In this document: positions 35,122 through 43,824 of the stretch, in pieces | How positions within the stretch are numbered: the stretch's first letter is position 1 | How the letters are laid out: the number at the start of each line of letters is the position of its first letter | NCBI GenBank assembly: GCA_964517495.1 | Contig: CAZFER010000020.1 | Coordinates: forward strand, 1 to 64,000 | Source: CAZFER01 sp964517495 | GTDB taxonomy: Bacteria; Hinthialibacterota; Hinthialibacteria; Hinthialibacterales; Hinthialibacteraceae | Length of the DNA stretch: 64,000 nt | Direction of reading: 5' to 3' | The notes under the pieces: generated by a model | What the model was told of the DNA's origin: nothing | Seen by the model: only the letters and a program-made list of their open reading frames with translations | The model's database searches: none | Translations under genes and position numbers: made by a program

Positions 35122-35679
35122 ATGAACGAACAAATAACAACGCTTGATACTCACAAACTAAAATATGGGAAACATCATGAACCGGTGGAGACCCGGGGGG
35201 TTCTTTTCGGATTGCATTTATGGGAACTTGTGGCATTGGGAGTATCCTTCATTTTGTTGATTGGGGTTGCGATGCCTTATTATTTTGATGCGTTGGCAAC
35301 GTTGCGGGGAAGAGAATGTTCCAACCGGTTGACGTTAGTGGCCAATTGTCTGGCTTATTTAGCCGAAGAGAACGGCACTAAACCAGGTGAGCAGATTTGT
35401 CATGAATTTCAACTTAATGAATTGCTTGAGCGAGTACAGGGTGGAGAACTCATCCGTTTTGATCAAAAGTCCCCCCCTTACTTTAAAGTGGGTGCTGAAC
35501 CTGATTGTGTTGATGTGGGGGATCATACTTATTATCTCCGATTGGGAGAGGATGGTAAAATTATTCCTCCGACGTGTTCACTTGCAGAAGGGGAAGAGGG
35601 AGAGCGTAATCGACGGCGTGGGTTGCATGTGTGTGACATGGAACAGGTTAATGGCAAACTTGAATTACCAGAATCTTAA
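35122..35679 (+). CDS. Cryptic type IV pilin-like protein with long leader
   Basis: This is a 185-residue protein with one membrane segment. After a 30-residue hydrophilic leader, Gly30 is followed by LHLWELVALGVSFILLIGV, which places Glu35 at +5 of a prepilin cleavage site. The next stretch, ALATLRGRECSNRLTLVANCLAYLAEENG, has the Cys and spacing of PVC-type pilins, and YYLRLGEDGKIIPPTCSLAEG matches their C-terminal Cys strand. The residues just before Gly30 (GVLFG) are hydrophobic rather than basic, so cleavage is uncertain. It is directly coupled to the TPR gene. It may be a minor pilin or pseudopilin. A simple membrane protein of unknown role is the alternative. Confidence 0.65.
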   Translation: MNEQITTLDTHKLKYGKHHEPVETRGVLFGLHLWELVALGVSFILLIGVAMPYYFDALATLRGRECSNRLTLVANCLAYLAEENGTKPGEQICHEFQLNELLERVQGGELIRFDQKSPPYFKVGAEPDCVDVGDHTYYLRLGEDGKIIPPTCSLAEGEEGERNRRRGLHVCDMEQVNGKLELPES

Positions 35680-35734
35680 AGATTATTGATGTATCGCCTT
35701 TCATCTCAAATTCACTTCACTAGGAACTATCTAT

Positions 35735-37159
35735 ATGGCAACGGTATTGATCGCGGATGATGAACCCAAAATGCGAAAGATACTCTCCCTTTCGCTAATG
35801 GAGGATGGCCATGATCTATTGGAAGCCAAAGATGCCGAAGAAGCGGCTCAAATCATCAAAACCACCCCGCTGAGTTTGGTTATAACCGATTTAAGGATGC
35901 CGGGAGGTGGTGGGATGGCGGTTCTCCAAGCGGTCAGAAGCATGAGTCATTACATCCCGGTAATTATTCTGACTGCATATGGAACGATTGAAAATGCCGT
36001 TGAAGCATTAAAAAACGGGGCTCATGATTATTTATTAAAACCGTGTGATCTCGATGAGATCAGGATGGCGGCCAACAAAGCGATTCAAGTTCAGCATTTG
36101 GAACTGGAAAATATCTATTTAAGAAATGAGTTGTATGGCCGCTCGGGAGAAGGGGAGCTGGTTGGGAAGAATCCCAGCATGTTGAATATTTTTGAGTTAG
36201 TGCATCGAGTGGCTGGAGGAGACGGTGTTATTTTAATCGTGGGTGAAAGCGGGACCGGCAAGGAATCGATTGCCCGTGCCATCCATCAAAAAAGTTCACG
36301 GCGTGACCGGTCATTCATTACCGCTCAATGTACAGGGACACCAGCGGATCTGCTTGATATTGAACTATTCGGGGCTTTGCATAGTTTGAAATCCCATCCC
36401 ACCTTACCGGCATCGGGAAAGTTCGAACTAGCAGAAGGGGGAACCTTATTTTTGGATGAGATCGGTGATTTACCTATACGATTGCAGGGTAAATTACTGC
36501 GCGCGATCGAGGAAAAAGTGGTTGAACCCGTAGGGGGAACCCAACCTAAAAAAGTCGATGTAAGAATAGTAGCGGCTACCAGTTACAATTTGGAAGAACG
36601 AGTCCGGGAGCAGACTTTTCGTTCTGATTTGTATTTTCGTTTGAATATGATTCCAATTGTGTTGCCGCCTTTAAGGGAGCGAAAAGAGGATATTCCTTTG
36701 TTGATTAAGCATTTTCTTCGAGTCAAAGGAAGGGGACGTGAACCAATAACGTTTCAGCCTGAGGATATTGAAACGTTGATGCGATATCATTGGCCGGGGA
36801 ACTTGCGTGAGTTGGAAAATGTGGTTGAACGAGCGATTGTGCTGGAAACCAGTGATGTAAAAGTGTTGCTACCCTCCCTTCATACATCGTTAGCGCCTTC
36901 TCCCCAATTGGGTGTCTATCAAAAAGAACTGTTAAATAAAAATTATAAGGAAGCCAAGCGTTTTGTGTTGGACGAGTTTGAAATCCATTATTTTAGTAAT
37001 TTACTCCGCCGAACCAGCGGGAATATCTCAAAGGCGGCCCAATTGGCCAATGTTCATCGTAAGAACCTACATGTCAAACTATCTGAGCTTGGAATTGATC
37101 CCCGGCAATTCATGAATCAGGATGGATTGGAAGGGGATGAGGAAGAGATAGCAGAATAA
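35735..37159 (+). CDS. NtrC-like response regulator lacking GAFTGA
   Basis: This is a 474-residue regulator with a receiver domain (VLIADDEPKMRK; phospho-acceptor Asp in VITDLRMPG, about residue 52; Lys in YLLKPCD), a AAA+ domain (about 140-375) and a C-terminal Fis-type helix-turn-helix (NISKAAQLANVHRKNLHVKL). Walker A GESGTGKE (about 170) and Walker B GGTLFLDEIG are intact, and the arginine region FRSDLYFRL is present. Between ELFG and GKFELAEGG the normal GAFTGA loop is replaced, at equal length, by a stretch reading ALHSLKSHPTLPAS. GAFTGA contacts sigma-54, so this protein should not open sigma-54 promoters in the usual way. It closes a gene group with a TPR protein and a pilin-like protein. 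No histidine kinase adjoins it. Confidence 0.9.
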   Translation: MATVLIADDEPKMRKILSLSLMEDGHDLLEAKDAEEAAQIIKTTPLSLVITDLRMPGGGGMAVLQAVRSMSHYIPVIILTAYGTIENAVEALKNGAHDYLLKPCDLDEIRMAANKAIQVQHLELENIYLRNELYGRSGEGELVGKNPSMLNIFELVHRVAGGDGVILIVGESGTGKESIARAIHQKSSRRDRSFITAQCTGTPADLLDIELFGALHSLKSHPTLPASGKFELAEGGTLFLDEIGDLPIRLQGKLLRAIEEKVVEPVGGTQPKKVDVRIVAATSYNLEERVREQTFRSDLYFRLNMIPIVLPPLRERKEDIPLLIKHFLRVKGRGREPITFQPEDIETLMRYHWPGNLRELENVVERAIVLETSDVKVLLPSLHTSLAPSPQLGVYQKELLNKNYKEAKRFVLDEFEIHYFSNLLRRTSGNISKAAQLANVHRKNLHVKLSELGIDPRQFMNQDGLEGDEEEIAE

Positions 37160-37164
37160 AAAGG

Positions 37165-37198
37165 AACGGCGGGTTGAACTAATCATCCCGCCGTTTTT
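37165..37198. terminator. Rho-independent terminator
   Basis: AACGGCGGG pairs with CCCGCCGTT around a 13-nt loop and is followed by T residues. It lies between convergent genes. Confidence 0.93.
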
Positions 37199-37220
37199 AA
37201 GAACTTAATGATTCACCAAA

Positions 37221-39077
37221 TTATTTAAGTGGTAGTTTTACAGGTTTACCGGTTTTGGCTGATTTGTAAACAGCGAGAATGATTTCGAGTGGTTTGCGTC
37301 CATCATCGCCGGTGATCATGGGTTCGCGATCTTCAATAATGGCTTGGCAAAAGTCAGTAAGTTGGGCGATATGCCCCTCATTGGAGATCGCCTGGGCGTC
37401 AGCCGCGCCACTGCCCCGATCGGCTGCTTCAATCACTTCGGCTTTTTTTTCACCTTTTAATTCACGCAGAACCACTCTGTTTTTCTCAACCATAATGGTT
37501 CCATTCGTTCCTGAAATTTCAAGGCGTTCGTCAACACCAGGGTATACGGCGGTTGAGGCGATAATGGTTCCCAGCGCACCATTTTTGAATTTTAACAAAG
37601 CATGTGCAATGTCTTCCACTTCGATATTTTTATGAGCGGCTAATGTGGTTTGTGCGAATACATTAACCACATCATTTCCCATCACCCATTGCAGGCAATC
37701 GACGGTATGAACACTTTGGTTCATCAGGCAGCCACCGCCATCCAATTTCCAAGTACCTCGCCAACCACCGCTATCGTAATATTCCTGAGAGCGGTACCAC
37801 TTGATAAACGCATCTCCCAGAATGATGTCTCCCAATTTCCCTGATTCGATAGCTTCTTTTAATTCCTTAACACCTGGGTCCCATCGGCGTTGTGAAATGA
37901 CACCCAACTTCACATTATTCTCTTTGCAGGCCTCGATCATTTTATCTGCTTTTTCGAGGGTGACTTCGATGGGTTTTTCGGTCAGGACGTGTTTATTGTA
38001 TTTGGCAGCACGTACGGTGATATCACCATGCAGACCGCTGGGAGTACCCAAAGTAACTGCATCGATGTCTTTTCGTTTCATCAAGTCGGTAGGATTTTGA
38101 TAGGCTTTGACGTTAAATTTATCCTCGGCTTTTTTTAAGTTGGGGACTTTTTTCGAATCAGCGACTGCGACCAGATGGGCCTGAGGGACTTCTTGCAGGC
38201 TGTCGCAGTGGAACATGCCAATGAAGCCCATACCGATAACGCCCATGCGTATTTCACGGTGAGGCATCCCAGCTTTATCGCAGACACCGCGGAATGCTTC
38301 TACAGCTTCGACGAATTTATCCGGCCCGGTGAAACCGAAGAATTGTCCGCCCTGTAACAAATGAGGTTCCATCGTGGCGAATCCAGAGAATCCTTTTTTT
38401 ACCAAGGCATCCATTAATTCGGGGATTTCGCCATCTCCCTGGCCTGCCGGTGTAAAGGTTCCATCAAAGGTACAATCTTTAATATGAAGATGACCGATAT
38501 AATCTTCCTGCATATCATACCATTGGGTGAATGGTTGGGTTCCGCAGGTAACGTAATTGGCTGGATCAAAAATCAATTTAAAACTGGGGGAGTCAACTGC
38601 TTCCATTAAATCGACGCAGCGCAAGCCGGTTTCGCCATAAATATTGGCTTCGTTTTCATGAAGGAGGATGATGTCTTCTTTTTCTGCATGATCCGCCATT
38701 TCCTTAAGGCGTTTAATGACAAGTGAGCGGTATTTTTCAGGTGGTTGGCCTTTAGGAAAGTAGAAGGAGAAAATCCGAATACGTGGACAGTTGAAATAGT
38801 GGGCCATTTCGATTGCTTTTTCAAAACGCGCCCATTCTTTTTTCCACGAACTGGTGATGGATACTTTCCCAATGGGGGAGCCTATTTCTGAGACACCCAT
38901 TCCATAGTCACGCAGTAATTCTTTAGCTGTTTTCTTTTGTTTGGGATTGAGATCGAGAATGTTGGTGCCCCAAAGATTGCGCAGGGCAATGTAATTCAGG
39001 TTCATGTCACGCATGTGGCTAAGCTGACCTTCAAAGTCTTCAACAATCTCATCACCAAAACCGCTGATTTTAAGCAT
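37221..39077 (-). CDS. Fusion: sugar isomerase-like TIM barrel + Gfo/Idh/MocA dehydrogenase
   Basis: This 618-residue cytoplasmic protein joins two enzymes. Residues 1 to about 265 form a sugar phosphate isomerase/epimerase-type barrel (AP endonuclease 2 fold), with metal ligands in the expected places: Glu141 (LLHENEAN), Asp171 (IFDPANY), His196/198 (GHLHIKD) and Glu237 (ATMEPHL). From about residue 275 a Gfo/Idh/MocA dehydrogenase begins (RMGVIGMGFIGMFH, then HVLTEKPIEV and GWRGTWKLDGGGCLMNQSVHTVD). There is no signal peptide. These two families are often encoded side by side; here a single chain would channel an oxidised sugar from one site to the other. The fusion is continuous with no frameshift. 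The substrate is unknown; keto-sugar or inositol-type chemistry is inferred. Confidence 0.88.
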   Translation of the reverse strand: MLKISGFGDEIVEDFEGQLSHMRDMNLNYIALRNLWGTNILDLNPKQKKTAKELLRDYGMGVSEIGSPIGKVSITSSWKKEWARFEKAIEMAHYFNCPRIRIFSFYFPKGQPPEKYRSLVIKRLKEMADHAEKEDIILLHENEANIYGETGLRCVDLMEAVDSPSFKLIFDPANYVTCGTQPFTQWYDMQEDYIGHLHIKDCTFDGTFTPAGQGDGEIPELMDALVKKGFSGFATMEPHLLQGGQFFGFTGPDKFVEAVEAFRGVCDKAGMPHREIRMGVIGMGFIGMFHCDSLQEVPQAHLVAVADSKKVPNLKKAEDKFNVKAYQNPTDLMKRKDIDAVTLGTPSGLHGDITVRAAKYNKHVLTEKPIEVTLEKADKMIEACKENNVKLGVISQRRWDPGVKELKEAIESGKLGDIILGDAFIKWYRSQEYYDSGGWRGTWKLDGGGCLMNQSVHTVDCLQWVMGNDVVNVFAQTTLAAHKNIEVEDIAHALLKFKNGALGTIIASTAVYPGVDERLEISGTNGTIMVEKNRVVLRELKGEKKAEVIEAADRGSGAADAQAISNEGHIAQLTDFCQAIIEDREPMITGDDGRKPLEIILAVYKSAKTGKPVKLPLK

Positions 39078-39221
39078 GGTTTCGTTACCTCTTTCTTTTA
39101 CCTTATTGGTTTTTCTATAGTTATAGCATTATTATTCGTTGCTGTGAAAGGTAAAAGTGCTAATTTATGAAAATTAAGATTGATTTTATTAAGATATAGA
39201 TGAATTCCACAGGTACTTGAA

Positions 39222-39782
39222 TTAGGAGCCGTCGTCGTGGAGATGAATTTTTGTACCTTTGGGTACCTGGCGGAAAAATCCGCCCTGGCTGACTAATCCG
39301 TTGGATGCGTCATAGCGTGGACCACCACGAATGCCTGCGGGTCCCCAACCATCAACTAAACCCGCCTGGTTTTTGTGGGTTGAATCCAGGATGGGATCCC
39401 AACGTCGCCAGGGTTGCCCCCAGATATGTTGATGAGTGCCATATGGCATCCAATGATAGTAAGTATGAGTATTTTCAAATCCTTGACGTCGTTCCATATC
39501 AGGACGAGTTTGGAAACGATCCGGTAAAAAACTATTGAGATAGGGTACAGGTGTTGTTAAAGGAAATTGCTGGTTTGTTGTATCGCGATGAGCATGATAG
39601 GAATTATTATCAAGGTGGTATTGCTGCATGGCGTTGACCATCATTTTTAAGTCTTGTTGGGTGGCCGCAATTTTAGCACGTAATTGAGCATTCAAAAAAT
39701 TAGGTACTGCAATCGCCGCTAGAATACCAATAATGGCTACAACAATTAAAAGTTCGATCAAGGTAAATCCTTTGGATAGCAT
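39222..39782 (-). CDS. Type IV pilin / type II pseudopilin, His-rich
   Basis: This 186-residue protein has a textbook prepilin leader: MLSKG followed by FTLIELLIVVAIIGILAA, with Gly at -1 and Glu at +5. Prepilin peptidase should cut after Gly5. The mature domain has the VPNFLNAQLRAKIAATQQDLKMMVNAMQQY helix. A globular part rich in His, Trp and Tyr follows (YHAHRD, TYYHWMPYGTHQHIWGQPWRRWD). The C-terminus ends in KIHLHDDGS. No assembly ATPase or PilC gene is in the window. It could be a minor pilin or a secretion pseudopilin. The His cluster may bind metal, but that is inferred. Confidence 0.9.
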   Translation of the reverse strand: MLSKGFTLIELLIVVAIIGILAAIAVPNFLNAQLRAKIAATQQDLKMMVNAMQQYHLDNNSYHAHRDTTNQQFPLTTPVPYLNSFLPDRFQTRPDMERRQGFENTHTYYHWMPYGTHQHIWGQPWRRWDPILDSTHKNQAGLVDGWGPAGIRGGPRYDASNGLVSQGGFFRQVPKGTKIHLHDDGS

Positions 39783-40037
39783 AATCTTCTCCCCATTTGA
39801 TAAATATGATCAACTTTACCAGAAAACGGTTATTCAAACAAAGGCCAATAATGTAATCGATCTATTTTTAACTGATCATTTATATTGATACTATGGGAAG
39901 TTGCTGGTTAGATGAAATTGTCATTTATTGTAAAAGGTATGCTCCTTTTGCTGATAAACCGTGAGATTTAAGATAGATCATAGGAAAATGGTTTGAACAA
40001 AAAAATCCTGGACTAATCCGAAAGACAGAAAAAAAAA

Positions 40038-40721
40038 ATGACACGAATCCTCATTGTAGAAGATGAACCGGATATGCGTCGTGGAATACAGGACAATCTT
40101 GAATTTGAAGATTTTCAAACGGTAGCGACAGGAAATGGAAATGAAGGTTTACGCCTGGCATCAAAAGAGCATTTTGACTTGATTATTCTTGATTTGATGT
40201 TGCCGGGGATGGATGGCATGGATGTATGCCGGAAATTGAGGGAGGCCGGTTCGACAACACCTATTATTATGTTGACGGCACGGGGGGCGGAATCGGATAA
40301 GATTAATGGCCTGGAATCGGGCGCGGATGATTACATCACCAAACCCTTTAATTTAAGAGAACTCTTAGCCCGAATAAAGGCGATTCTTCGTCGAATCCAG
40401 CCGGATCATTCCAGTCTAAAAGAATATAAATTTGGAAATGTGGTATTGGATTTTGATAAATATTCTGCCGCGAAGGATGGCCAGGAGGTTGAATTATCTC
40501 CCCGTGAATTTGAAATGATGAGGGTATTTATTGAGCATGAAAATGAAATTGTCACGCGTGAACAGTTTTTACAGCAAGTGTGGGGGTATACCCATTTTCC
40601 AGCTACACGCACCGTTGATAATCATATTGTTAAACTGCGGCAAAAAATGGAAGATGATCCTGAAAATCCTCAGCATATTATTACCATTCATCGAATGGGA
40701 TATAAGTTCATTCCGGGATAA
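40038..40721 (+). CDS. OmpR/PhoB-family response regulator
   Basis: This is a 227-residue transcription regulator with an N-terminal receiver (ILIVEDEPDMRRG; Asp in LIILDLMLPGMDG, about residue 52; Lys in YITKPFNLRELLARI) and a C-terminal winged helix (LSPREFEMMRVF, VWGYTHFPATRTVDNHIVKLRQKME, HRMGYKF). The receiver and DNA-binding domains are complete. No sensor kinase adjoins it, so it is an orphan in this window. The start has no clear ribosome binding site. A terminator follows at 40856-40882. Confidence 0.93.
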   Translation: MTRILIVEDEPDMRRGIQDNLEFEDFQTVATGNGNEGLRLASKEHFDLIILDLMLPGMDGMDVCRKLREAGSTTPIIMLTARGAESDKINGLESGADDYITKPFNLRELLARIKAILRRIQPDHSSLKEYKFGNVVLDFDKYSAAKDGQEVELSPREFEMMRVFIEHENEIVTREQFLQQVWGYTHFPATRTVDNHIVKLRQKMEDDPENPQHIITIHRMGYKFIPG

Positions 40722-40825
40722 TGAGCCCATTTAGATTATTGACAATCAACTTACCAATAATTCATGAAACGATAATGAAATCGTGACCTACCCATATATA
40801 ATTTAATTTTCAATTAGGTGATAAA

Positions 40826-40882
40826 GGTCCCTAACGGACCGTTATGATAAGTGAGGGGATGGATTTCCATCCCTATTTTTTT
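40826..40882 (+). terminator. Two stem-loops, second a terminator
   Basis: GGTCC/GGACC forms a short hairpin at 40826-40840. GGGATGGA/TCCATCCC with a two-base loop (40856-40873) is followed by TATTTTTTT. The second fits a rho-independent terminator for the response regulator gene. Confidence 0.75.
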
Positions 40883-41001
40883 ATCCCTCCTTACTTGATA
40901 TCAAAGGCTTTTTTTCAGAATTGATCATGCGAACATCTGGAGTTAATACGTTGTCTGCCCTATCCTCTTTAAGGAAAGAATTGGCAGGAGGATAAGAAAT
41001 A

Positions 41002-41772
41002 ATGACAAAAACAGCCTTAGTAACGGGTTCCAGCCGTGGGATTGGGCGGGGGATCGCTATCGAACTGGCTAAAGCCGGATTTAATATCGTTATCAATTAT
41101 GCCGGTAACCAACAAGCTGCTCAGGAAGCGTGCCGGTCGGTTGAAGATGAGGGACAAAAAGCTCATATGATTCAAGCCAGTGTGGCAGATGAGAAGGACC
41201 GCAAGAGCTTGGTGGATGAGACGATCGACCATTATGGACGTTTGGATATGTTAGTCAACAATGCCGGTGTGGCACCCAAAGTGCGAGCGGATTTGTTGGA
41301 TATGTCCTTGGATAGTTATCGATATGTGATGGACACCAATTTAGCTGGCCCTTTCTTTTTAACCCAATATGCAGCCAAGCGAATGATGGAACTACGTGAG
41401 GCAGGAAAAATAATGGAAGGGCGGATTGTGTTTGTCACTTCAATTTCCGCTTATACGGCATCGATTAACCGAGGAGAGTATTGCATGTCGAAAGCGGGGC
41501 TTTCAATGGCGGTGAAACTATTTGCCGACCGTTTAGCGAGTGAAAATATACATGTTTATGAAATTCAACCGGGGGTAATCGCTACCGATATGACATCGGG
41601 GGTGAAAGAAAAGTACGATAAATTGATTGCCGAAGGCTTAACCCCTCAGCCAAGGTGGGGAACACCTGAGGATGTGGGTAAAGCGGTTAGTGCGATTGCA
41701 CAGGGGTATTTTGATTTTTCAACCGGTTCGTCCATTGAAGTGGGTGGAGGATTTGGAATTCGCCGATTATGA
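41002..41772 (+). CDS. Short-chain dehydrogenase/reductase (FabG-like)
   Basis: This 256-residue NAD(P)-dependent oxidoreductase has the cofactor motif TGSSRGIGRGIA (about residues 8-19), NNAG (about 88-91), an active-site Ser in FVTSISAY and the YCMSKAG catalytic Tyr/Lys. AGGAGG at 40986-40991 supports the start. Similarity is broad: it could be a 3-oxoacyl-ACP reductase or a sugar dehydrogenase, and the setting does not decide. Its end overlaps the convergent CPBP-like gene by six bases. Confidence 0.9.
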   Translation: MTKTALVTGSSRGIGRGIAIELAKAGFNIVINYAGNQQAAQEACRSVEDEGQKAHMIQASVADEKDRKSLVDETIDHYGRLDMLVNNAGVAPKVRADLLDMSLDSYRYVMDTNLAGPFFLTQYAAKRMMELREAGKIMEGRIVFVTSISAYTASINRGEYCMSKAGLSMAVKLFADRLASENIHVYEIQPGVIATDMTSGVKEKYDKLIAEGLTPQPRWGTPEDVGKAVSAIAQGYFDFSTGSSIEVGGGFGIRRL

Positions 41773-42285
41773 TTTTGGTGGATCGGATTGAACCAACAGC
41801 ATGAAAAGAATAAACACCACCAGATTGTGGATGGAATGAGCCAGCGACGTGACACGGTAGGCTTTTGACCAGCTATGCTTGCGGCAAAACAGAAAACAAC
41901 TGGCAAGCACCCATCCCACAAAAAATGTTTGGATGACAGAGGCGGGTCCATTTGAAATGTGAAGAATCGAAAAAAAGACCGCCGACCATAAAATACGAGT
42001 CGGAGGTGGCCGTTTAGCCCAGCGTGCCAGTAAAAGAGGAAGCCATTGGCCGATGAGGGTTTCAAGAAACGGCGAGGCGATGGTGGTCATGAGGAATGCC
42101 CCCACTTTTCCATAATCGTTAATGGATTTTTGGGGGATTTCAACTGAATCGGTAAATCCAAAAGGTGAAATTAAAAAGCCAACCAGCAAATTAATAAACA
42201 ATGCCGACGCAGCAAACAATAGAACCTGGGCCATTTCTGACCAACGCCAAAGGGGAGGGCACTCACCGTCACGAAATAAAGGCAT
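41767..42285 (-). CDS. CPBP-like intramembrane protein, reduced motif
   Basis: This 172-residue membrane protein has about four helices. It resembles the CPBP (Abi/Rce1-type) intramembrane protease family. FLETLIGQ lies in the place of the usual EExxxR, FSILHISNG supplies the FxxxH motif, and LAHSIHN fits HxxxN. Only one of the paired Glu is kept and the Arg is replaced by Gln, so activity is uncertain, though single-Glu members exist. Its stop overlaps the SDR gene on the other strand. An inverted repeat lies at 42311-42342 upstream. Confidence 0.65.
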   Translation of the reverse strand: MPLFRDGECPPLWRWSEMAQVLLFAASALFINLLVGFLISPFGFTDSVEIPQKSINDYGKVGAFLMTTIASPFLETLIGQWLPLLLARWAKRPPPTRILWSAVFFSILHISNGPASVIQTFFVGWVLASCFLFCRKHSWSKAYRVTSLAHSIHNLVVFILFMLLVQSDPPKS

Positions 42286-42310
42286 AATAATGATTATATT
42301 AGTCCGTCAA

Positions 42311-42342
42311 TAGAATGGTCCTGTAAATAATAGACTATTCTA
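42311..42342. promoter_or_regulatory. Inverted repeat upstream of CPBP-like gene
   Basis: TAGAATGGTC (42311-42320) and GACTATTCTA (42333-42342) are inverted copies with one mismatch. They lie 26 nt upstream of the start codon on the minus strand. It may be an operator. Confidence 0.3.
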
Positions 42343-42447
42343 ACGAGAATGAGGAATTTGCAAAGCGGTACCCATAGAGATTAGGAAAATGATGCTTTGA
42401 GGCCTTTAAACGGTGAATTCTATTATGCTTATTCTGCTTGATTAACT

Positions 42448-43824
42448 CTACTCTTTCGAGATTGGATCGTTTTCGACATCAGAATGAATTGCTTTTAAAT
42501 CGGCCAGCAGGGATTTTGTTTTGGCTGGGTGTTTTTTTACCAGGTTATGTTTTTCTTCCAGATCCTCTCGCAGGTTATGAAGTTCAATTTGTTGAAATTC
42601 CAGATCAGCCAGGATTTTCCAATCTCCCTGACGCATTGCTATTTTTGTGTTCGACAGTGCCCGGTCGTAGCGCCAGTATAATGGTTCATGCCTTTGGATT
42701 GGTTTTTGGTGGAATAGTGGAAGCATGCTTGATCCATCAATGGCACGGTCGCTTGGGATCGATACGCCGCTCATTTCGCAGAGGGTTGGCAAGAGATCGG
42801 TTCCGTTGACTGGTTCGGTGCAGATGGTGTTGGGATTGGTAATTCCGGGCAGGCGGATCATGCCGGGTACACGGATACCGCCCTCGTGCATGTGAAGTTT
42901 CATTCCGCGCAATGGACCGGGTGAACCATGTGAGCGTTGGGCGCCGCGGTAACGATTATAGGTTTCCGGACCGTTATCGCTGGTAAACATCACTAAGGTG
43001 TTATCACGAAGGCCCATTTGATCCAAGGTTTTGAGCAAGCGTCCTGTTTCGTAATCTATCTGAGTTACATTTCCATAATAAATTGCTTTGTTTTTGTCCT
43101 GCACAAAGGAATACATTTGTTGGAATTCATCAGCCGTGGCGACGGGTTCATGGGGGGAATGGAACCAGACGAAAAGGGCAAAGGGTTGGTCTTTCACTTG
43201 TTTTAGAAATCGAATGCTTTCATCCACTATCAGGGTGCTGGAGTACCCTTCTTGCACGCCCATGGGATTCCCATTACGGAGGAAGTTTTCGGGATTGTGA
43301 TGCGAGGGACGTGCATTGTTTTGCGTGGAGAACCATAAGTCAAAGCCATGATCAGCTGGTGTTGGTTCAGAGCCATCCATCATGCTGTTTAGATGCCATT
43401 TACCCACATGGGCGGTTGTATAACCGGCCTGTTTGAGCAGACTAGCCACGGAAATTTCCTGCTCTTTGAGATGAATATGTGAGTTGGGAGGAATCCAATC
43501 GGGAATGTGGCAGCGATAGGGATTACGGCCGGTTATAATTCCAGCCCGGGCAGGTGAGCAGACAGGAGATGCAGCATAGCAATCTGTCAACTTAATTCCT
43601 TCATCCGCCAATTGATCCAAGTAGGGTGTTTGGATAATGGGGTGGCCATAACCGCTTAAATCACCGTAGCCAAGGTCATCGCAAAGAATGTAAACCACAT
43701 TTGGTTTTGTGTTTTTGAGCGATTGCATTGTGTTGGCTTGGTGCTCAGCCGAAATACAACTGGTTAAACCATATCCTGCTGTTGCAAGGATCGAGGTTTG
43801 CAAAAAGTCTCTTCGTGTAGGCAT
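42448..43824 (-). CDS. Tat-exported sulfatase (FGly type), possible lipoprotein
   Basis: This 458-residue sulfatase hydrolyses sulfate esters. The formylglycine site is Cys-type: CSPAR with Cys89. The metal-binding CDDLGYGDLSGYG (about residues 48-60), HVGKWHL and SDNGPET complete the active site. The N-terminus TRRDFLQTSILATAG is a twin-arginine signal and is followed by LTSC at Cys23, a lipobox-like site, so it may be anchored to the membrane. GGAGG precedes the ATG. A formylglycine-generating or anSME maturase is not in the window. It points to use of sulfated polysaccharides, probably of algal or animal origin. Confidence 0.94.
   Translation of the reverse strand: MPTRRDFLQTSILATAGYGLTSCISAEHQANTMQSLKNTKPNVVYILCDDLGYGDLSGYGHPIIQTPYLDQLADEGIKLTDCYAASPVCSPARAGIITGRNPYRCHIPDWIPPNSHIHLKEQEISVASLLKQAGYTTAHVGKWHLNSMMDGSEPTPADHGFDLWFSTQNNARPSHHNPENFLRNGNPMGVQEGYSSTLIVDESIRFLKQVKDQPFALFVWFHSPHEPVATADEFQQMYSFVQDKNKAIYYGNVTQIDYETGRLLKTLDQMGLRDNTLVMFTSDNGPETYNRYRGAQRSHGSPGPLRGMKLHMHEGGIRVPGMIRLPGITNPNTICTEPVNGTDLLPTLCEMSGVSIPSDRAIDGSSMLPLFHQKPIQRHEPLYWRYDRALSNTKIAMRQGDWKILADLEFQQIELHNLREDLEEKHNLVKKHPAKTKSLLADLKAIHSDVENDPISKE

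Noticed and set aside
42438..43436. Plus-strand ORFs of 123 and 117 codons in the sulfatase gene
   Set aside because: They are antisense to a clear sulfatase and lack ribosome binding sites or recognisable domains.
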